Origin: Variovorax sp.
GTDB lineage: Bacteria > Pseudomonadota > Gammaproteobacteria > Burkholderiales > Burkholderiaceae_C
Direction of reading: 5' to 3'
Length of the DNA stretch: 64,000 bases
Assembly (NCBI GenBank): GCA_017744935.1
Contig: JAGIAI010000016.1
Coordinates: 33,475-97,474, forward strand
This document shows positions 33,346-42,065 of the stretch, one piece after another. The notes beneath the pieces were generated by a model, which searched no databases, was not told where the DNA came from, and saw nothing but the letters and a program-made list of their open reading frames with translations. Positions within the stretch are counted from its first letter, which is position 1; the number at the start of each line of letters is the position of its first letter. The translations under genes were made by a program, and so were the position numbers.

Positions 33346-34142
33346 GTCTTCTTTCCTCCACGGCCGAGGTAGGCCTCGACCACCTTGCTGTCGGCCTGCA
33401 CCTGTGCCGGCGTGCCCTCGGCCAGCTTCTGGCCGAAATGCATCACCACCACGCGGTCCGAGACGCCCATCACCAGACTCATGTTGTGCTCCACGATCAG
33501 GATCGAACTCACCAGCTGGCCGCGCACCGTCTTCAGGATCTCGCCGAACTGCCGCGCCTCCTGGCTGTTGAGGCCAGCGGCGGGTTCGTCGAGCATCAGG
33601 ATCTCGGGCTTGGCGGCCAGCGCCAGCGCCACTTCCAGGAGCCGCAATTCGCCGCAGGAGAGCACCGAGGCCGGCGTGTCCATGCGATGCGCCAGGCCCA
33701 TGGTGCGCACGATGCGCTCGGCGCTCTCGCGCGCCCCTGCTTCCGTGGCGCGCACCGCGCGACCCGGGAAGAAGGTGCGCCACAGCGGCTGGCTTGCCTC
33801 CATGTAGTGGCCGGTGAGCACGTTCTCGAACACCGTCAGCGACTTCAGGATGTTGGTCTTCTGAAAGCTGCGCACAATGCCCATGCGGGCCATGTGATAG
33901 GGCTTCCGGCCCGTCACGTCGCTGCCGCCGAAGCGCACCTGGCCCGCGCTGGGCGTATAGAAGCCGGTGATGAGATTGAAGCAGGTGGTCTTGCCTGCGC
34001 CGTTGGGCCCGATCAGGCCGACGATCTCGCCCGGATGCACATCAAAGCTGATGTCCTTCACCGCATGAATGCCGCCGAAGGACTTGCCGAGGCCGCGCAC
34101 CTCCAGCGCGCGCGAGGTGCTCATGGCTTGTGTCGCGCTCAT
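33342..34142 (-). CDS. livG: branched-chain-type ABC transporter ATPase LivG
   Basis: 266 residues. Walker [16 protein letters not shown], the LivG-type loop [20 protein letters not shown], Walker [13 protein letters not shown] and switch region [12 protein letters not shown] are intact. The ABC signature reads [16 protein letters not shown] in place of LSGGxxRxLEIARAL; Cys replaces the second conserved Gly. The LSGG is intact in the partner LivF. Overlaps both neighbours by four bases. Confidence 0.92.
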   Translation of the reverse strand: MSATQAMSTSRALEVRGLGKSFGGIHAVKDISFDVHPGEIVGLIGPNGAGKTTCFNLITGFYTPSAGQVRFGGSDVTGRKPYHMARMGIVRSFQKTNILKSLTVFENVLTGHYMEASQPLWRTFFPGRAVRATEAGARESAERIVRTMGLAHRMDTPASVLSCGELRLLEVALALAAKPEILMLDEPAAGLNSQEARQFGEILKTVRGQLVSSILIVEHNMSLVMGVSDRVVVMHFGQKLAEGTPAQVQADSKVVEAYLGRGGKKT

Positions 34143-35122
34143 GCCGCCCTCCTCTCAGCCTTGACAGCGACCTTGGGCGATTCAGTCTTGCGCAATTCGC
34201 GCCACTGCACGACGAAGCCCATCAGGCCGCGCGGCAGGAAGAGCACGATCGCGATCACGGCCAGGCCGAAGATCGACAGGCGCAGCTCCTTGGCCTCGCG
34301 CAGGTATTCCTCCAGGAAGGTCACCAGCAGCGAGCCGATCAACGGCCCCACCAGCGTGCCTTTGCCCCCAACGAGCACCATGATGATCATGCTCACCATG
34401 AAGGCGAAGCGGAACACTTCAGGCCCGACGAAGGAGATGTAGTGGGCGTAGAAGCCGCCCGCCATGCCCGAGAGCAGCGCACCAAGCACCAGCGCCAGCA
34501 TCGAATAGCTCAGCGGACGGATGCCGATGGACTGCGCCACGTAGCGGTTCTCGCGCACTGCCACCGCCGCACGCCCCGCGTTGGAGTACACGAACCGGAA
34601 GCTGAGGTAGAGCGTGAGCGCCAGCAGCATCCACGCGATGCCGTAGTAGAACTGCTTCGCGCCCAGGTTGCCGGCCTCGCCGAGCCACGTGGGCTGCGGG
34701 ACGCCTGCAATGCCCATGGGGCCGTTGGTCAGTGCAATCCAGTTGTCGGCGACCAGGCGAAGCACCTCCGCGAAAGACAGCGTCACGATCACGAAGAACG
34801 GACCCTGCAAGCGCAGCGTGATGGCGCCGATGACCACGCCGACCACCGCTGCCAGCAGACCCGCCACGGGCACGGTGGCCCACATCGGCCAGCCGTACTG
34901 CGTGGAGAGGATGGCCGCCGCGTAGGCGCCCGTACCCAGGAAGGCCGTATGTCCGAGCGAGAACTCGCCCACGTAGCCGACCACCAGGTTCAGGCTGCTG
35001 GCCAGCACCGCGTAGAACAGCACCATGATGGCGATGTGCAGCACGTATTGGTCGCGCACGACGAGCGGCAGCAGCGCGGCCAGCACCATGAGGACCAAAA
35101 GACAAAGCTTCTCGAATTTCAT
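34139..35122 (-). CDS. livM: branched-chain-type ABC transporter permease LivM
   Basis: 327 residues from the ATG at 35122, overlapping the livH stop. About nine to ten helices; the cytoplasmic coupling loop is visible as GRAAVAVRENRYVAQSIGI (EAA-type) and the N-terminal half has SSLNLVVGYVGEFSLGHTAF, typical of LivM. It pairs with LivH to form the pore. The family carries amino acids, amides and also aromatic acids; here a pyridine carboxylate is likely from context. Confidence 0.93.
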   Translation of the reverse strand: MKFEKLCLLVLMVLAALLPLVVRDQYVLHIAIMVLFYAVLASSLNLVVGYVGEFSLGHTAFLGTGAYAAAILSTQYGWPMWATVPVAGLLAAVVGVVIGAITLRLQGPFFVIVTLSFAEVLRLVADNWIALTNGPMGIAGVPQPTWLGEAGNLGAKQFYYGIAWMLLALTLYLSFRFVYSNAGRAAVAVRENRYVAQSIGIRPLSYSMLALVLGALLSGMAGGFYAHYISFVGPEVFRFAFMVSMIIMVLVGGKGTLVGPLIGSLLVTFLEEYLREAKELRLSIFGLAVIAIVLFLPRGLMGFVVQWRELRKTESPKVAVKAERRAA

Positions 35123-35991
35123 GCGCGCTCCGCCCGTCTGGAAAAGAGGCCGTAGGGCCGGAAGACCAGCGTGAGAATCACCAGCGCGAAGCCGATGATG
35201 TCCACCCATCCGGTGGCCACATAGCCGCCCCACAGGGCCTCGACCACACCAAGCAGCAGCCCACCGGCGATGGCGCCCGCGAAGCTGCCCATGCCGCCGA
35301 GGATCACCACTACGAAGGCCTTCATGCTGACCAGTCCACCAACGGCCACCTGCGCCGAATAGATGGAGCCGAGCAGCATCCCGGCCATGGATGCGATCAC
35401 CGTGCCCAAGGCGAAGGTCGCCGCATACACATTGGCGGTGCGCACGCCGACGAGCTGCGCAGCCATCGGGTCCTGGAAGGTCGCGCGCATGGCTCGCCCC
35501 AGTCGGGTCTTGTGGATGACCAGCCAGGCCGCCACGATCAGCAACGCGCAGACCACCACGGCGAACACGCGCAGCTTGGTAAGCACCACCGTGCCGAAGA
35601 ACATCGGGCCGGCAGAGATCGGTGCCTCCACCTTCAACGGCGCAGTGCCGACCGCGAGCAAAGCGGTGTTGGCCAGGAAGATCGACAGGCCGATGGTCAG
35701 CAGGATGCCGGGCTCCTCGCCTTGGTCGCGGATGCGCTCGATCAGAAAGCGATCGACGAGCCAGCCAAAGGCGCCCATGGCCACCGCCACCAGCACAAGG
35801 CCGCTGAAGAAATCCAGGCCCAGGCGGGTGGTGGCCCACCAGCCCATCACGCCGCCGAGCATGTAAAGCTCGCCATGGGCGAAGTTCACCACGCGCATCA
35901 GGCCGAGGATCAGGGTCAGTCCCAGCGCAGAGAGCGCATAGAACGAACCCGTCACCAGTCCGTTGGCGAGGTACTGGGGAAGTAGTTCCAT
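35119..35991 (-). CDS. livH: branched-chain-type ABC transporter permease LivH
   Basis: 290 residues, about eight helices. Family landmarks are YALSALGLTLILGLMRVVNF, AHGELYMLGGVMGW and the EAA-type loop RLGRAMRATFQDPMAAQLVG. It starts 30 bases after the substrate-binding protein gene and overlaps livM by four bases. Confidence 0.93.
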   Translation of the reverse strand: MELLPQYLANGLVTGSFYALSALGLTLILGLMRVVNFAHGELYMLGGVMGWWATTRLGLDFFSGLVLVAVAMGAFGWLVDRFLIERIRDQGEEPGILLTIGLSIFLANTALLAVGTAPLKVEAPISAGPMFFGTVVLTKLRVFAVVVCALLIVAAWLVIHKTRLGRAMRATFQDPMAAQLVGVRTANVYAATFALGTVIASMAGMLLGSIYSAQVAVGGLVSMKAFVVVILGGMGSFAGAIAGGLLLGVVEALWGGYVATGWVDIIGFALVILTLVFRPYGLFSRRAERA

Positions 35992-36021
35992 CGTGGAAAG
36001 TCCTGCTTCTCTCTGTCTCGC

Positions 36022-37155
36022 TCAGGGCTTCTCGGTGGCCGACTGCGCGACCACGTTCGCCTCACGGTTGCTGATCTGCACCAGCACCACGTCAAAGCCG
36101 TAGCCCTCGCCCTTGTCGGTGAAGCGATAGCGGCCGTTGGGCGCCGCGTAGTCGGTCTTTCGCAGGGCATCGCGAATGGCCTCGGGCTCGGCCTTGCCGG
36201 CGCGCTGGACCGCGTCGAGCATGATGTTCATCGCGTTGTAGCCGGCCGCGCCGTACTTGCCAGGCTTCTCCCTGTAGGCCTTGCTGTACTGCTCGACAAA
36301 GGCCTTGTTGCGGTCGTTCGGCAGGCTCGACGCATAGGGCACTGCGGCATAGATGCCTTCGGACGCTTCACCCGTCAGGCCAATGAAGTCGGAGGTGGCC
36401 CACGAGCCCACGCCGAAGATCTTGGTCTTTAGGCCGAACTCCTTGAACTGCTTGACGAGGATGGAGCCGTCCTGCGTCTCGGCGGCCACGAACACGCCGT
36501 CGGCCTTACTCGCACGCAGCTTGGTGAGCAGCGTGTAGAAGTCGGTCGCACCGTGGTCGAAGTACTCCTTCATCACGGTCTTCACGCCGAGCGCCTCGAG
36601 GTCCTTGGAGAAATCCTCCACGCCGCCGCGGCCCCAGTCGTCGTTGACGCCGATATAGGCCACGGTCTTGAGCTGCAGCTTGTCCGCGAGGATCTTGCTG
36701 AAGGTCTTCGACATCAGGCGATCGGTTTCGGCCGACCGGAAGAAGTACTGCATGCCCTTCTCCGTCAGGTCGGCCTTCGACGAGACGCCGGTGACGAAAG
36801 GCACCTTGTACTTCTCGGCCACTGGCATCACGGCCGCGGTGGCCGAGCTGCAGAAGGCCCCTTGCAAGGCCACCACCTTGTCGCGCTGGACGAGCTTCTC
36901 GGCAGCATTGACCGAGTTGGCGGGGCGGCACTGGCCGTCCTCGATCACCAGTTCGATCTTGCGACCCAGCACGCCGCCTGCAGCGTTGCGCTGCTCGACG
37001 GCCAGCTTGGCGCCATTGACCGAAGCCAGACCGTTGTAGGCAACCGAGCCCGTCAGGGGCTCGATCACACCGATCTTCACCGTCTCCTGCGCGCTCGCCA
37101 AGGCCGATACGGCCAGGAGGCCCGCGAAGGACATCACTTGAGACCACTTATGCAT
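36022..37155 (-). CDS. livK: ABC transporter substrate-binding protein (LivK/periplasmic type I)
   Basis: 377 residues from the ATG at 37155, with GGAGAG upstream. A signal peptide ends SALASAQ. The type I fold is shown by KIGVIEPLTGSVAYNG, GAKLAVEQRNAAGGVLGRKI, and ALQGAFCSSATAAVMPVAEK. The ligand pocket residues cannot be assigned from sequence. As first gene of the ten-gene block ending in nicF, it probably delivers 6-hydroxynicotinate or a related pyridine acid from the periplasm. The gene symbol denotes family position, not amino-acid specificity. Confidence 0.9.
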   Translation of the reverse strand: MHKWSQVMSFAGLLAVSALASAQETVKIGVIEPLTGSVAYNGLASVNGAKLAVEQRNAAGGVLGRKIELVIEDGQCRPANSVNAAEKLVQRDKVVALQGAFCSSATAAVMPVAEKYKVPFVTGVSSKADLTEKGMQYFFRSAETDRLMSKTFSKILADKLQLKTVAYIGVNDDWGRGGVEDFSKDLEALGVKTVMKEYFDHGATDFYTLLTKLRASKADGVFVAAETQDGSILVKQFKEFGLKTKIFGVGSWATSDFIGLTGEASEGIYAAVPYASSLPNDRNKAFVEQYSKAYREKPGKYGAAGYNAMNIMLDAVQRAGKAEPEAIRDALRKTDYAAPNGRYRFTDKGEGYGFDVVLVQISNREANVVAQSATEKP

Positions 37156-37223
37156 TTCACTCTCCAGTTGCGGATGGACCAGCCGGCACCTCACCTTCGA
37201 ACGTTTCGTGCCGGCACTAATAA

Positions 37224-37241
37224 ATTAAACGATCAATTAAT
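37224..37241. promoter_or_regulatory. AT-rich inverted repeat before the liv operon
   Basis: ATTAA-N8-TTAAT, including the half-site TTAAAC also present before nicC. It is about 70 bases upstream of the substrate-binding protein gene, within a run of A/T unlike the surrounding DNA. Candidate operator or promoter element. Confidence 0.35.
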
Positions 37242-37297
37242 TAATAAACGAAGAATAGACCCGCGACCTTCATCTCGTGTTGGGGTTAACCCTCGCA

Positions 37298-37310
37298 ATT
37301 AATTGAACAA
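37298..37310. promoter_or_regulatory. 13-bp site shared with the nicC upstream region
   Basis: ATTAATTGAACAA, the exact reverse complement of TTGTTCAATTAAT at 32516-32528. The occurrence before both possible transcription starts of the liv-nic block suggests one regulator. Confidence 0.45.
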
Positions 37311-37443
37311 CTGATTAGCAAGCTTGATGCCAGCCCACGCGCGGCTTTCAGCATCGAAAAGCGCCGGGCCACGCACCACACTGAGGCGGCTCACTGGTCA
37401 AGTGCCTGCGCAATCCGCGCAAGGGCCGCCTCCCCGATCAAAT

Positions 37444-37461
37444 AGATAGCAAGCTATCTAC
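37444..37461. promoter_or_regulatory. MarR operator, perfect palindrome
   Basis: TAGATAGC-AA-GCTATCTA: perfect 8-bp arms with a two-base centre, ending nine bases before the marR start. Same core TAGC-N2-GCTA as the site at 39218-39237 before the second marR gene. Confidence 0.7.
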
Positions 37462-37470
37462 AATCATGAG

Positions 37471-37965
37471 ATGACTTCTTCAAGAAGAAAGACTCGGCCG
37501 ACGCGTTCAGCGAAGCTGATGACCGTGACGACATTGCTCGGCGTTCTCCAGAGGTCCTTTCGCGGGACTGCGGATCGCGCGGTCGGGCACCTCGGCATAT
37601 CGCAGGCTTCTGCATGGGCCCTCGTCATCATCGGTCGGCAGGGTGATGGCGCGAGGCAGGGCGTCGTGGCCGATCTGCTCGGCGTCGAAGGGCCTTCGCT
37701 CATTCGCACGCTGGACCAGCTCGTCGGGGCTGGGCTCGTCGAGCGGCGCGAAGACCCAAATGACCGCCGTGCGAAGACGCTGCATCTGACACCCGAAGGC
37801 CTGAGCATCCAGGAGAAGGTGGAGGCCACTCTCCACGCATTGCGGGCGGACCTGTTCAAGGGCGTCACCGAGTCGGACATCGACGCCTGCCTGAGAGTCT
37901 TCTCGGCGCTCGCCCAGCAATTGGGCAAGGCCGATTGCGCGGCCTTCGAAAGCGGAGCGGACTGA
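37471..37965 (+). CDS. MarR family regulator (first of pair)
   Basis: 164 residues. The winged helix is seen as QGVVADLLGVEGPSLIRTLD, then LVERREDPNDRRAKTLHLT, the MarR wing with DxRxK. Flanking helices form the dimer and ligand site. It lies three bases before the MFS pump gene and begins right after a perfect palindrome, so it most likely represses itself and the pump until a phenolic or drug-like ligand binds. It is about 40% like the MarR at 39256-39771 by eye (GDGxRQGVxADxLGxEGPSL). Confidence 0.93.
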   Translation: MTSSRRKTRPTRSAKLMTVTTLLGVLQRSFRGTADRAVGHLGISQASAWALVIIGRQGDGARQGVVADLLGVEGPSLIRTLDQLVGAGLVERREDPNDRRAKTLHLTPEGLSIQEKVEATLHALRADLFKGVTESDIDACLRVFSALAQQLGKADCAAFESGAD

Positions 37966-37968
37966 ATC

Positions 37969-39180
37969 ATGCTTTCGTCGCCCTCCCCTTCGCGCCCGCC
38001 CATGTGGCTGCTGGTGCTCATCACGATCAGCGGCACCATGGCCATGCACATGTTCGTGCCGGCGCTGCCGGTGATGGCGCAGGAGTTCGGTGCCACGCCG
38101 GGAGAGGCCCAATTGACCATCAGCGCCTACATCCTGGGCCTCGCGGCCGGGCAGCTCTTCTATGGGCCGCTGTCGGACAGCTTCGGCCGGCGCCCCTTGC
38201 TCATGGTGGGTCTCGCCCTCTATTCCGCCAGCGGGGTCTTGGCCGCGCTCGCCCCGAACGTGCACTTGCTGGTGCTGGCGCGACTCCTACAGGCGCTGGG
38301 CGGCTGCGCGGGGCTGGCCCTGGGCAGAGCGATGGTGCGGGATTCGTCCGCGAGCCACGAAACCCTCAGGAAGCTCGCGACGTTGAACCTGATGATCATG
38401 GTCGGCCCCGGACTGGCGCCGATGGCAGGCAGCATGCTGGCCCATGGCTTCGGCTGGCGCTCGGTGTTCTGGGTGCTGGCCGCGGTTGGCACCACGACGC
38501 TCTTTCTGGCCGCGCACAGGCTTCCCGAGACCGCTGCCGCCAAAGGCGCATTCACGACGCGAACGTTCCTCACCGACTACCGCAAGCTGCTAACGTCGCG
38601 TCCATTCGTCTGCTATGCACTCGGAGGCGGATGCGCCACCACCGCCGTATACGCCTTCATCGCGACTGCGCCCTTCTTGTTCCACAACGAACTGAATCGA
38701 CCGCTCGGGGAAGTCGGCCTCTACCTGGGCATGATCGTGTTCGGGTTGTCGCTGGGCAATCTCATGGCGGGCCGATTGAGCACCCGCCTCACCGCGGATC
38801 AACTGCTGCGAGTAGGAAGCGCCTTGGGCCTGCTCGGCTCGCTGATCTTCCTCGGCTTGAATCTCACCGCCTCGCTCAGCGTCGGTTGGATCATCGCGTC
38901 CATGCTCGTCTTCACCTGTGGCGCGGGGCTGTCCAGCCCCGTGGCGCTGGCCCGGGCGGTCAGCGTTGAGCCGGCTCTTACTGGTTCGGCCGCGGGCTTG
39001 TACGGCTTCACCCAGATGCTGATCGGCGCCGTATGCACCAGCCTCGTGACGATCGGCAGCAACCCCGCCTTGAGCGCTGCATGCGTGATGGTCGCGGCTG
39101 TCCTGCTTGCAGCGGGAGGTTTCGCGTATGCAAGGTCACGAAGAACTGCCTCGGCCCCTGAGGGCGGTAGCGGCGCATAG
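37969..39180 (+). CDS. Bcr/CflA-type MFS efflux transporter
   Basis: 403 residues, 12 helices. The DHA1 motif A is GQLFYGPLSDSFGRRPLLMV after helix 2, and motif C-like GPGLAPMAGSMLAHGFGWRS follows in helix 5, marking an antiporter that exports drugs or metabolites with proton exchange. It is co-transcribed with the MarR gene three bases upstream. Substrate unknown. Confidence 0.93.
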   Translation: MLSSPSPSRPPMWLLVLITISGTMAMHMFVPALPVMAQEFGATPGEAQLTISAYILGLAAGQLFYGPLSDSFGRRPLLMVGLALYSASGVLAALAPNVHLLVLARLLQALGGCAGLALGRAMVRDSSASHETLRKLATLNLMIMVGPGLAPMAGSMLAHGFGWRSVFWVLAAVGTTTLFLAAHRLPETAAAKGAFTTRTFLTDYRKLLTSRPFVCYALGGGCATTAVYAFIATAPFLFHNELNRPLGEVGLYLGMIVFGLSLGNLMAGRLSTRLTADQLLRVGSALGLLGSLIFLGLNLTASLSVGWIIASMLVFTCGAGLSSPVALARAVSVEPALTGSAAGLYGFTQMLIGAVCTSLVTIGSNPALSAACVMVAAVLLAAGGFAYARSRRTASAPEGGSGA

Positions 39181-39217
39181 GAAGACGAGGGTCGAAAGTC
39201 CGATTCGAACTACAATA

Positions 39218-39237
39218 TTACTTAGCTTGCTATGTAA
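39218..39237. promoter_or_regulatory. MarR operator, second copy of the TAGC-N2-GCTA core
   Basis: TTAC-TTAGCTTGCTAT-GTAA is an inverted repeat with one mismatched pair per arm. Its core TAGC-TT-GCTA is the complement-matched form of the palindrome before the first marR gene. It ends 18 bases before the second marR start. Confidence 0.65.
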
Positions 39238-39255
39238 TTGGCAAAGGAGTCTTCG

Positions 39256-39771
39256 ATGTCTACTTCACGAAGCGCATCACGTCGCCGCGAAGCGGCCCTT
39301 GTCACGTTGGGCACGGCCTTTGGTTCGCTGGAGCGCGCCTATCGCGCAGCGGCCAACCGTGCCGTTGCGCACGTGGGCCTGTCGCAGGCACTGGCCTGGC
39401 CCTTGGTAACCATCGGGCGGCTTGGCGACGGCCTTCGGCAGGGCGTCCTGGCCGATCAGTTGGGGATCGAAGGCCCTTCTCTGGCACGTTCGATCGACCA
39501 GTTGATGCAAAGCGGGTTCGTGCAGCGCCGCGAAGATCCCGACGATCGCCGCGCCAAGACCCTTCATCTGACGAGACTGGGCACGGAGGCATGCGAGCAC
39601 ATCGAAGCGGCGCTTGCCGTGATGCGCAAGTCGTTGTACCAGGGCATCCCGGACGAGGATCTGTTCGCTTGCCTGCGCGTGTTCGACGCCCTGCGAGAAC
39701 GACTGGGGTGTCCGTCCCCCGCACTACCCCAGGCCAGGTCCAGGCACGGCAGCGAACCGGGCGACTCATGA
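39256..39771 (+). CDS. MarR family regulator (second of pair)
   Basis: 171 residues from the ATG at 39256, which has AAGGAG seven bases before it. Winged helix QGVLADQLGIEGPSLARSID and wing FVQRREDPDDRRAKTLHLT closely match the first MarR, including the DxR and RAKTLHLT blocks, so the two are paralogs. It overlaps the FUSC gene by four bases and heads the efflux operon FUSC-DUF1656-HlyD-NodT, which it probably represses. Confidence 0.93.
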   Translation: MSTSRSASRRREAALVTLGTAFGSLERAYRAAANRAVAHVGLSQALAWPLVTIGRLGDGLRQGVLADQLGIEGPSLARSIDQLMQSGFVQRREDPDDRRAKTLHLTRLGTEACEHIEAALAVMRKSLYQGIPDEDLFACLRVFDALRERLGCPSPALPQARSRHGSEPGDS

Positions 39772-41855
39772 ACGCTATCGGTCTTTTTCGCTTCAACCGC
39801 GCCGAACTGATCTTCTCCATCAAGTGCTTCGTCGCAGCGATGCTCGCGATGTACGTCGCGAGCCGCATGGGCCAGCCGCGACCCTTCTGGGCGCTGATGA
39901 CAACGTACGTCGTCGCCAATCCGCTGGCCGGCGCCGTGCGCTCGAAGGCCCTGTTCCGCCTGCTCGGAACACTGCTCGGCTCCGCCGCCGCCTTGTTACT
40001 CGTCCCGGCGCTTTCGAACACGCCCGAGATGCTGACGCTCGCACTGGCCCTGTGGTTGGGCGTGTGTCTCTACTTCTCGCTGCAGGACCGCACGCCACGG
40101 TCCTACGTCTTCATGCTCGCTGGCTACACCGCGGCGCTGATCGGCTTTCCGGCCGTGGATGCACCGCAGACCATGTTCGATACCGCCGTCGCGCGTGTCG
40201 AGGAAATCGGCCTGGGAATCCTGGCCGCCACGGTGGTCCACAGCATCGTGCTGCCGGCCGGACTCGGCGCCACTGTGCTCGGCTTGCTGGACCGCAGCCT
40301 TCGCGATGCCCGCCAGTGGCTGCTCGACCTGATGCAGCCTCCACTGCGCGAGGCGAAAAGCGGTGCGCTGGCGGCCGACCGCGGGCGCGTTGCGGCCGAC
40401 ATCACGCAACTCAGACTCCTGTCCACACACATCCCCTTCGACACGACCCATCTGCGCTGGACGGCCGGTGCCGTTCGCGCGGTGCAGGACCGCGTCGCAT
40501 CGCTCACGCCCGCGCTGTCTGCCGTCGAGGATCGCCTCCAGGCGCTGCGACAAGCCGAAGGCAGCCTTGCCCCGGACGTGACCGCCGTGATGGCGAAGGT
40601 TGCGCAATGGCTTCAGACGCTCGATCGCGATGACGACGACGGCGACGCATCGGCCTTGCGAGAGGCGATCCGGGACTTCGGCGAAGCGCCCGATACGCAG
40701 CAGCATTCGAGCTGGTCGCGCGCCTTGCGTCTCTCGCTCGCCGAGCGACTGGACGAACTGGTCGACGGCTGGCGCGCCTGCGTCGCGCTGCGGCGTGAAG
40801 TCGATGACGGACTCAGGGGCGTCGCACCGCCCTCGCGCCGACTGCGGACAGTCGGCGACGGCGCGCTGCATCGCGACGTCGGCATGGCGTTGCTTTCCAG
40901 CCTCGCAGCCGTCGTGGCGATCTGCATCTGCGCCGCCTTCTGGATATTGACCGGCTGGCCCAGCGGTTCCGCGGCTGTGATGATGGCGGCGGTTTTCTGC
41001 AGCTTCTTCGCGACCATGGACGACCCGGTGCCGGCAATCCACGGCTTCCTGAAGTACACGCTGTGGTCGGTGCCACTGTCGGCGCTTTATGTTCTCCTGC
41101 TTCTCCCGGCCGTACATGACTTCGGCATGCTGGTCGTGGTGTGCGCGCCCGTGTTCCTCCTTCTCGGTTGCTTCGTGGCGCGGGCGACGACCATGATGGC
41201 CGCGATGCCGATCCTGTTCGGCGTGGCCAGTGCGCTGGCGTTGCACGACACGGCGAATGCCGACCTCGTGAGTTTCACCAATTCGATGATTGCGCAGGTC
41301 GTCGGCATCCTCGTTGCCGGACGCACGACGCGGCTCATTCGCTCGGTGGGTGTGGACTGGAGCGCACGGCGCATCCAGCGGGCAACCTGGCGTGAGCTGG
41401 CCGAAATGGCCGCGGCACCGCGCAGGGAGGTCAAGGCCGACGCGTACGCCGTGCGCATGCTCGACCGCATCAGCCTTCTCGCACCCCGCGTGGCCGCGGC
41501 GGGCGGCGCGGTCGAAGGCGTTTCGGCCGACGCACTGCGCGACCTGCGCCTGGGGGCGGACGTCGTCTCGATGCAGCGCCTTCGCGGATTCCTGCCTCTG
41601 CATCTGGGCCACGGCCTGATGCGCGACCTGGAGCGCCTGTTCCGCGAACGCATGGTTTCCAACGCCGTGGCCAATCCGTCCTCTTTGCTCAAGCGCATCG
41701 ACGACGCATTGCAGGCTGCACTGGGCGCCGAAGGGCACGCCTCGCCCGAGGGTCGGTCGGCGATCAGCGCGCTGGTCGGGCTTCGCCGCAATCTCTATCC
41801 CGACGCGCTGCCCACCCGGCCCGCAGTCGCTATTCCCGAAGGAGGCGCGCCATGA
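39768..41855 (+). CDS. FUSC/AaeB-type aromatic-acid efflux protein
   Basis: 695 residues from the ATG at 39768 overlapping the MarR stop. Two sets of membrane helices (about 15-170 and 370-520) surround a large cytoplasmic middle with heptad-like helices. The first set has MGQPRPFWALMTTYVVANPL and the second GWPSGSAAVMMAAVFCSFFA, both FUSC hallmarks. AaeB exports hydroxylated aromatic acids with AaeA, and the next genes are AaeX- and AaeA-like. Confidence 0.93.
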   Translation: MNAIGLFRFNRAELIFSIKCFVAAMLAMYVASRMGQPRPFWALMTTYVVANPLAGAVRSKALFRLLGTLLGSAAALLLVPALSNTPEMLTLALALWLGVCLYFSLQDRTPRSYVFMLAGYTAALIGFPAVDAPQTMFDTAVARVEEIGLGILAATVVHSIVLPAGLGATVLGLLDRSLRDARQWLLDLMQPPLREAKSGALAADRGRVAADITQLRLLSTHIPFDTTHLRWTAGAVRAVQDRVASLTPALSAVEDRLQALRQAEGSLAPDVTAVMAKVAQWLQTLDRDDDDGDASALREAIRDFGEAPDTQQHSSWSRALRLSLAERLDELVDGWRACVALRREVDDGLRGVAPPSRRLRTVGDGALHRDVGMALLSSLAAVVAICICAAFWILTGWPSGSAAVMMAAVFCSFFATMDDPVPAIHGFLKYTLWSVPLSALYVLLLLPAVHDFGMLVVVCAPVFLLLGCFVARATTMMAAMPILFGVASALALHDTANADLVSFTNSMIAQVVGILVAGRTTRLIRSVGVDWSARRIQRATWRELAEMAAAPRREVKADAYAVRMLDRISLLAPRVAAAGGAVEGVSADALRDLRLGADVVSMQRLRGFLPLHLGHGLMRDLERLFRERMVSNAVANPSSLLKRIDDALQAALGAEGHASPEGRSAISALVGLRRNLYPDALPTRPAVAIPEGGAP

Positions 41856-42049
41856 TCGGCGAAGCCAGTCTGTTTGGTCTCTACCTGCCGTGGGTCATGG
41901 TGCTCGCGGCATGCGCGCTGCCCGCGACCTGGGCCGTGCGCCGTCTCCTGGCCTTCGCCGGCCTCTACCGCTGGGTCTGGCACCCGGCACTTTTCGACAT
42001 GGCGCTTTACCTGCTCGTGCTCTTTGCACTCAGCCGCGCCACTTCCTGA
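41852..42049 (+). CDS. DUF1656 small membrane protein (AaeX-like)
   Basis: 65 residues, two helices: LFGLYLPWVMVLAACALPAT and LFDMALYLLVLFAL. The EASLFGLYLPW start and the WHPALFD turn are typical of DUF1656/AaeX, always found between FUSC and HlyD genes. Its role in the pump is not known. It overlaps the FUSC stop by four bases. Confidence 0.9.
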   Translation: MIGEASLFGLYLPWVMVLAACALPATWAVRRLLAFAGLYRWVWHPALFDMALYLLVLFALSRATS

Positions 42050-42065
42050 CCGTATCGATCCCGCT

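Larger units (their letters stand above)
37156..37470. other. AT-rich divergent control region (liv-nic block and MarR)
   Basis: 315 bases between the minus-strand transporter and the plus-strand MarR gene. It contains ATTAAACG...AATTAAT at 37224-37241, an ATTAATTGAACAA site at 37298-37310 and the MarR palindrome at 37444-37461. Both AT-rich sites lie on the liv side. No coding frame was seen. Confidence 0.55.

Noticed and set aside
39996..41738. 580-codon minus frame opposite the FUSC gene
   Set aside because: Product is His/Arg-rich without any domain, and the plus strand has a clear FUSC protein in an operon.
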